This document shows positions 59,446 to 64,000 of a stretch of DNA of 64,000 nucleotides, one piece after another; positions within the stretch are counted from its first letter, which is position 1, and each line of letters opens with the position of its first letter. This stretch comes from Bacteroidota bacterium. GTDB taxonomy: Bacteria; Bacteroidota; Bacteroidia; NS11-12g; UBA955. The stretch covers positions 62,001 to 126,000 of the forward strand of contig JAGFIU010000010.1 of assembly GCA_024103355.1 (NCBI GenBank), read 5' to 3'. The notes beneath the pieces were generated by a model that saw nothing but the letters and a program-made list of their open reading frames with translations, did not search any database and was not told where the DNA came from. Both the position numbers and the translations under genes were made by a program.

Positions 59446-61965
59446 ATGTTAAGATTAAAAAAAGCGCTTAAGCTTATTGGGATATCGCTCTGCATACTCG
59501 CTGTTTCGCTTACGGCAACAGTGTATTTGCTATCCGATAAAATACAAAAGGTGCTGCTGAAAGAAATCAATGAACAACTTGCAGTTGAAGGCTCTTTCAA
59601 AAAATTAGAGGTTACTTTTTGGAAAACTTTCCCAAAAGTGGGTTTGCGTATGGAAAATCTGACACTCAAAGAATCAACTCCCTTGTTGAATAAATATATG
59701 ATGGAGGCTGATGTGTTTTATCTTCAATTTAATTTAATGGAAGCTGTTTTTGGAAAATATGAATTAGAAAAGGTTTCAGCTGATGATTTGGTGATAAGAC
59801 TTGCTGTAAAAGGAGCTAAAGAAAATTATATGCTCTTTAAAAATGACAATACCGACTCTATCAATGACAAAAGAATCAAAATAGACCTGAAAGCAATAAG
59901 CCTGAGAAATGCACTGATTGAATATCATGACTTAAAAGATACAACGACCATTATTTATGACTTTGAAAAAATCAAATCCAAAGGAGAAATAGAAACAGAT
60001 AAAGTGGATTTTAAATTTGAGGCTAAGGGAAAAGGAAAAACCTTTGTAATTTCAAATGATACATTGCCCATTGATAAAACAACTTCTTTGGATGCTAGAA
60101 TAACTTATCAGATTGAAGAAGAACAACTATCCATCAAAAACGGAACTCTAAACATTGACAATTCCGGTTTTGGAGTAGAGGGACTCTTTGTTTTTGCAGA
60201 CAAAGATTCTATGGATTTGCGCTTTGAATCACAAGGAAGCAAAATCAGTAAAATTGCCGAATTACTGCCCAAAGAGATTGGAAGCAGTTTGGGAAGTTTA
60301 AAATCCGAAGGTGAATTCAGTATCCAAGCCAGAATTGCAGGGAGTTTCAATGGTGATAATATTCCGACAACAGACGCAAAAATTATAATAAAAGATGGAA
60401 AATTATTTCCCAAAATAGGTCAAAAGCCTATGGAAAAAATCAATTTGAATGCCAACGTTCTTTTTGGTAAAAACAAGGAATATATTCAGATTCCTGTATT
60501 TAATTTCAAGATGGGAGAACATACATTTAGTGGAAATTTTGATTTGAATGGTTGGGATGACCCGTATATTGACGGCAGATTTTTGGGAAAAATTGATCTC
60601 GGATACCTGCACGACCTTTTTGATTTGGAGGATGTTGAGCTTTCCGGATTGTTGAACTGTGATTTTAATATCAAAGGAAAAATCTCTGAACTAAGCAGTG
60701 GAAAACAGTTTCAAGAAAGCGGTCTTTGGGGAGCGATGCAATGGAACAAAGTGTCATTTATAAGCAAACAAGAGCTTCTGAAAGATTGGATACTGACAGA
60801 GTGTGACGCAGATTGGAAGATGAACGGGAACAGAATTTCGGCAAATAATGTCACCGGCAAAATCAATGATGGGAATTTCAAAATGAACATTGCACTTGAC
60901 CATTTTCTGCCCTATCTATTTGACAATGTAAAATCAGAGATATTTGCAGATATTGTTGCGGATAAAATTGTTTTGCCCCTCTCTCTAACCGGTCAAGAAG
61001 AGCCCAATGGCGATGAGGAAGATACAACAGACTTGTTTGCCATGTTTCCCGAGAATATCGTCTTTGATTTGACTTTCAATATTGATGAATTTGAATCACA
61101 AAAACTTTCTATTTCAAAATTCAAAGGTTCAATGTTTGCAAATGAAAAACAAATTAGATTTTCTAATGCTTCCGGAGAATGTGTTGAAGGACTTTTTGAA
61201 ACTTCAATTTTACTTAAAAAGCGTGAAGATAATACACTGTTTAGCAATATCGATCTGAATGGGAAAGGATTTAATATTTATAAGCTCTTCAAAACCTTCG
61301 AAAATTTTGGACAAGATGAGATTACACAAAATAATTTGGAAGGCAAGTTAGATATCAACACTCAAATGGTTATAATACTAGGTAGAGATGGTTCATTTTC
61401 AAAAGAAAACCTTTATGCATTTTCAGAACTCTCAATAATAAATGGGGTGCTAAAGAACTATGAACCAATGAAATCCTTATCAGATTATGCAGAAATTTCA
61501 GAACTAGAAAACATAAAATTTGGGACATTAACTAATACCATTGAAATTAAAGACGGTGAAATTAATTTTCCGTTTATGGATATGAGTAATAGCATTTTAA
61601 ATATAAAAATTAAAGGAAATCACAAGTTCGACAACTATATGGATTACACCTTTAGAGTAAGGCTCTCTGATGCACTCGCTGCAAAGTATAATTTTCGTTC
61701 AAAGAGAAATAAAGATGAGTTTGAAGACTTAGGGAATAAGGGAGTTGCCATATATGTAAGAATGACCGGTTATCCGGATAATTTGAAATTTAAAGTTGAA
61801 AAAGTAGGAATGAAACCTATTATAACAAAAGAGTCGGTTAATCAAGAAATAAATAGCGCTAGGGAAGAGTTCAAACAAACTATAAAACAAGAGTTTTCTA
61901 TCGAAAATAGAGAAGAGAAAAAACGACAAGAGGCTCAAAATGAGAAGGTTGATTGGGATGAATAA
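59446..61965 (+). CDS. AsmA-like envelope protein
   Basis: About 839 residues. A single N-terminal helix (LIGISLCILAVSLTATVYLL) anchors a long part of repeating beta-strands with typical AsmA/DUF748-like patterns (LLKEINEQLAVEGSFKKLEVTFWKTFPKVGLRMENL near the start, later FSGNFDLNGWDDPYIDGRFLGKIDL and the conserved C-terminal LKNYEPMKSLSDYAEISELENIKFGTLTN). The family forms long periplasmic bridges that move lipids to the outer membrane. Start ATG at 59446; a near-consensus TTGTTTTG box lies 19 nt upstream. Tail is charged (EEKKRQEAQNEKVDW). Confidence 0.83.
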   Translation: MLRLKKALKLIGISLCILAVSLTATVYLLSDKIQKVLLKEINEQLAVEGSFKKLEVTFWKTFPKVGLRMENLTLKESTPLLNKYMMEADVFYLQFNLMEAVFGKYELEKVSADDLVIRLAVKGAKENYMLFKNDNTDSINDKRIKIDLKAISLRNALIEYHDLKDTTTIIYDFEKIKSKGEIETDKVDFKFEAKGKGKTFVISNDTLPIDKTTSLDARITYQIEEEQLSIKNGTLNIDNSGFGVEGLFVFADKDSMDLRFESQGSKISKIAELLPKEIGSSLGSLKSEGEFSIQARIAGSFNGDNIPTTDAKIIIKDGKLFPKIGQKPMEKINLNANVLFGKNKEYIQIPVFNFKMGEHTFSGNFDLNGWDDPYIDGRFLGKIDLGYLHDLFDLEDVELSGLLNCDFNIKGKISELSSGKQFQESGLWGAMQWNKVSFISKQELLKDWILTECDADWKMNGNRISANNVTGKINDGNFKMNIALDHFLPYLFDNVKSEIFADIVADKIVLPLSLTGQEEPNGDEEDTTDLFAMFPENIVFDLTFNIDEFESQKLSISKFKGSMFANEKQIRFSNASGECVEGLFETSILLKKREDNTLFSNIDLNGKGFNIYKLFKTFENFGQDEITQNNLEGKLDINTQMVIILGRDGSFSKENLYAFSELSIINGVLKNYEPMKSLSDYAEISELENIKFGTLTNTIEIKDGEINFPFMDMSNSILNIKIKGNHKFDNYMDYTFRVRLSDALAAKYNFRSKRNKDEFEDLGNKGVAIYVRMTGYPDNLKFKVEKVGMKPIITKESVNQEINSAREEFKQTIKQEFSIENREEKKRQEAQNEKVDWDE

Positions 61966-62060
61966 TAGAATCTTTTCACCTTTATTTGCCATAGAAAAAT
62001 ATTGTGGTATGAATTTTGAAAATTTGATTTAAAAATTCGTTCACCCCAAAAAAAAACAAT

Positions 62061-64000
62061 ATGAAAAATATTACTATTTCTACCCTCAAGGGTATTGCTC
62101 TAACAATTTTTACTTCTTTTATCCTTACACCGAATATAAATGCACAAGAGCAACTTGACTTAATCAATTCCAATTTTTCTGCTCCAAATGCTGTTTATCT
62201 TAACCCTGCAAATATTGCTACCCCTGCAAACATTGCTTATATTAATCTGTGGTCAAGAGGAATTGGATTTCAAAATGATTTTATGAAATACAATGCTCCG
62301 TTCAAAATAAATAAATGGGCTAATGGCAGAGTCCCTGATCAATATATGAACTATGATAAGGTAGATTTTAAACAATCTTGGCTTCAACCTTTAGGACTGA
62401 ATGGAAATAAGAAAGACTTTAATTTTAGTCAAGATATTCGAGCTTTGTCTTTGATGCTTCCGGTTTCATATAACACCTTTATTTCTCTCAATCTCCGCCA
62501 AAGAACAGGAATTCAAATTATGGGTATGGACGAAGATCTTGCAAGGATTGCACGCTATGGAATCAATAATTCCAAGATGGATTTATTTGGGACAGCAACC
62601 AATCAGTTGCAATATGGCAAAAGCCTCGGTACAAACAAAGGATTTAAAGCTCATTTTGAGTCTTGGCAGGAGTATAGTTTTTCCTTAGGTGGAGTAATGC
62701 ACGAAGACAAAAATCATATACTTTCGGGAGGATTTACACTCAAATACTTAAGAGGTATGGGAGCCGGTCATCTTAGCAGCAGTGATTTGAAGTTTACTGT
62801 CGATAACGGTGATTCCATCACATTTAACTCAGGAAGCGTTGATTATGCTCACACATCAGAGGTTGCTATGATGCGCCCTTTGCTTATTCCTTTGGATTGG
62901 TTCGACCAAGTTACAACAGGACACGGTGTTGGAATTGATCTTGGTATTAATTGGATAAAGAAAAGAAACCGCAGTTCGTTCAAACACAGTAATTTCTGGG
63001 ATTGGGGTTGTGACTATTATCAACAATATGACTGGAAACTCGGTGCGGCTCTTATGGATTTAGGGTTTATTCAACATGGAAAAGGAGTCAAATCTTATGA
63101 TGTTGACTTCTCTTCACCTTTTGGGTTAGGAGTGAGAAGCGGGATGTTTACAGGTTTTGGAAATACATATCGTGATGGGTTTGATGATTTTGATAATGAT
63201 GTAATTAACAAACTGCCATCAAGTACTGTAACGGAAAAGAATACTTTTACAACAACGCTTCCGGCCGCATTCACAGCACAAGGAGATTTCAGACTTGGCA
63301 ACAGAACTTATTTGGGAATCAATTACCAGCAAAGTATAAAACCTACAACATCACATGGTTTAAACGCTCCCAATTTTATTTCTTTTATTCCCAGAATAGA
63401 AGGTTATTTTGCCGAAGCAGCACTTCCCATAACGGTTTCCAATACTTTTAAAACCATCAATGTTGGTTTTTTTGCCAAACTTTGGATTTTTCATATTGGC
63501 TCAGACAACTTGGGTGGTTTGTTAAATTTAAGTTCCAACAAATCATTTACCGGAGCATCTCTCTATGGAGGATTCTCCTTACCGGTGCCGTATTGTACAG
63601 GAGGTTCTTGGTTTGAACACAAAACAGAAAGAAAAATAATTACTTACCCAGAAGAAGAAAAACCCAAACAAAAACCTGAAGAAGAACAAAAACCAGATTC
63701 TACTCAAGTTCAAAAACCTGATACCGTTTTTGTTATGGTAAAAGATACCGTTCCTGTGCAAGATACTTCTTGGAAGAAAAAGGAGCAGGAATATATAGCC
63801 AAACAAAAGGAGTTAGAAAAACGTATTGATGACTTGGAGAAAAACAAACCCGGTGTTAAAACCGATTGTTTAGATTGTGAAAGAAATCTGCGAAATGAAA
63901 GAAATGAAAATGATAGAATTCGCAGAGATCTTAACTACGAAAAAGACAAGAACAACAACTTGCAAAGAGAAAATATTACACTCAGAGATAAGTTAAGGGT
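62061..64000 (+). CDS. DUF5723-type outer-membrane protein, 3' end outside window
   Basis: At least 646 codons, still open at the end. A signal peptide (GIALTIFTSFILTPNINAQ) precedes FSAPNAVYLNPANIATPANIAYINLWSRG, the usual start of DUF5723 / PorV-like barrels in Bacteroidota, then many amphipathic strands with aromatic girdles up to about residue 500. After that comes a Lys/Glu/Pro-rich linker and a coiled coil (KEQEYIAKQKELEKRIDDLEKN, then NLRNERNENDRIRRDL), which in relatives leads to an OmpA-like peptidoglycan-binding domain. That domain would lie beyond the window. No exact promoter match upstream. Confidence 0.8.
   Translation, partial: MKNITISTLKGIALTIFTSFILTPNINAQEQLDLINSNFSAPNAVYLNPANIATPANIAYINLWSRGIGFQNDFMKYNAPFKINKWANGRVPDQYMNYDKVDFKQSWLQPLGLNGNKKDFNFSQDIRALSLMLPVSYNTFISLNLRQRTGIQIMGMDEDLARIARYGINNSKMDLFGTATNQLQYGKSLGTNKGFKAHFESWQEYSFSLGGVMHEDKNHILSGGFTLKYLRGMGAGHLSSSDLKFTVDNGDSITFNSGSVDYAHTSEVAMMRPLLIPLDWFDQVTTGHGVGIDLGINWIKKRNRSSFKHSNFWDWGCDYYQQYDWKLGAALMDLGFIQHGKGVKSYDVDFSSPFGLGVRSGMFTGFGNTYRDGFDDFDNDVINKLPSSTVTEKNTFTTTLPAAFTAQGDFRLGNRTYLGINYQQSIKPTTSHGLNAPNFISFIPRIEGYFAEAALPITVSNTFKTINVGFFAKLWIFHIGSDNLGGLLNLSSNKSFTGASLYGGFSLPVPYCTGGSWFEHKTERKIITYPEEEKPKQKPEEEQKPDSTQVQKPDTVFVMVKDTVPVQDTSWKKKEQEYIAKQKELEKRIDDLEKNKPGVKTDCLDCERNLRNERNENDRIRRDLNYEKDKNNNLQRENITLRDKLR

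Overview
This 64 kb window is chromosomal DNA of an AT-rich member of the Bacteroidota. Class and genus cannot be settled from it. The evidence is consistent: many start codons are preceded by the Bacteroidota housekeeping promoter box TAnnTTTG, two proteins carry type IX secretion (T9SS) sorting domains (one type A, one type B), and there is a short housekeeping sigma factor, DUF3127 and DUF5723 proteins, a two-domain FKBP lipoprotein of the GldI type and many lipoproteins with an LxSC-like lipobox. I see no transposase, integrase, prophage or CRISPR array. The window is mostly core genome with a few accessory patches.

Layout. 1-2.1 kb: start of trxB, then cytochrome b561, a VIT-type metal transporter and a His/acid-rich lipoprotein. 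2.2-11.1 kb: a leftward surface-polysaccharide cluster (nucleotidyltransferase, dut, flippase, PHP phosphatase, Wzc-like kinase with a Tyr-Gly tail, Wza-like exporter, rfbA, rfbB). 11.1-15.1 kb: lipocalin-like and FKBP lipoproteins, NrnA-like DHH phosphoesterase, MlaF/MlaE lipid transporter. 15.2-17.8 kb: the only two rightward genes of the left half, an SDR oxidoreductase and a T9SS cargo protein. 17.9-33.7 kb: leftward genes including lysS, mnmG, ybeY, a T9SS type B cargo, an M16 peptidase pair, glutathione peroxidase, rpoD, purK and pheS. 33.7-34.2 kb: a 505-base non-coding region. 34.2-39.2 kb: lipoprotein, yggS, DUF47/PiT phosphate genes, WG-repeat protein, SLOG-like protein and a 569-base gap. 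39.2-49.3 kb: glycosyltransferase, rplM-rpsI-rpsB-tsf, pyrH, ung, then a SAM-I riboswitch with metH-metF. 49.4-57.1 kb: TPR protein, Nfu, outer-membrane protein, waaA, DUF3127, glycosyltransferase, rlmB, SMR exporter, crcB. 57.3-64 kb: purD, DUF502, tRNA-Val, an AsmA-like protein and a DUF5723 protein cut by the window end.

Gene polarity flips at the 33.7-34.2 kb gap. Of 32 genes to the left, 30 point left; of 28 genes to the right, 19 point right. The gap also holds six 9-mers one mismatch from the DnaA box and an AT-rich stretch. I infer a candidate chromosomal replication origin, which needs GC-skew and binding data. Other points of interest are a phage-structural-protein-like module inside a T9SS cargo, a set of genes whose promoter box lies only 4-12 nt before the start codon (predicted leaderless mRNAs), the Tyr-Gly repeat tail on the Wzc kinase, a possible metal-handling trio, and a SAM-I riboswitch with a competing downstream helix.
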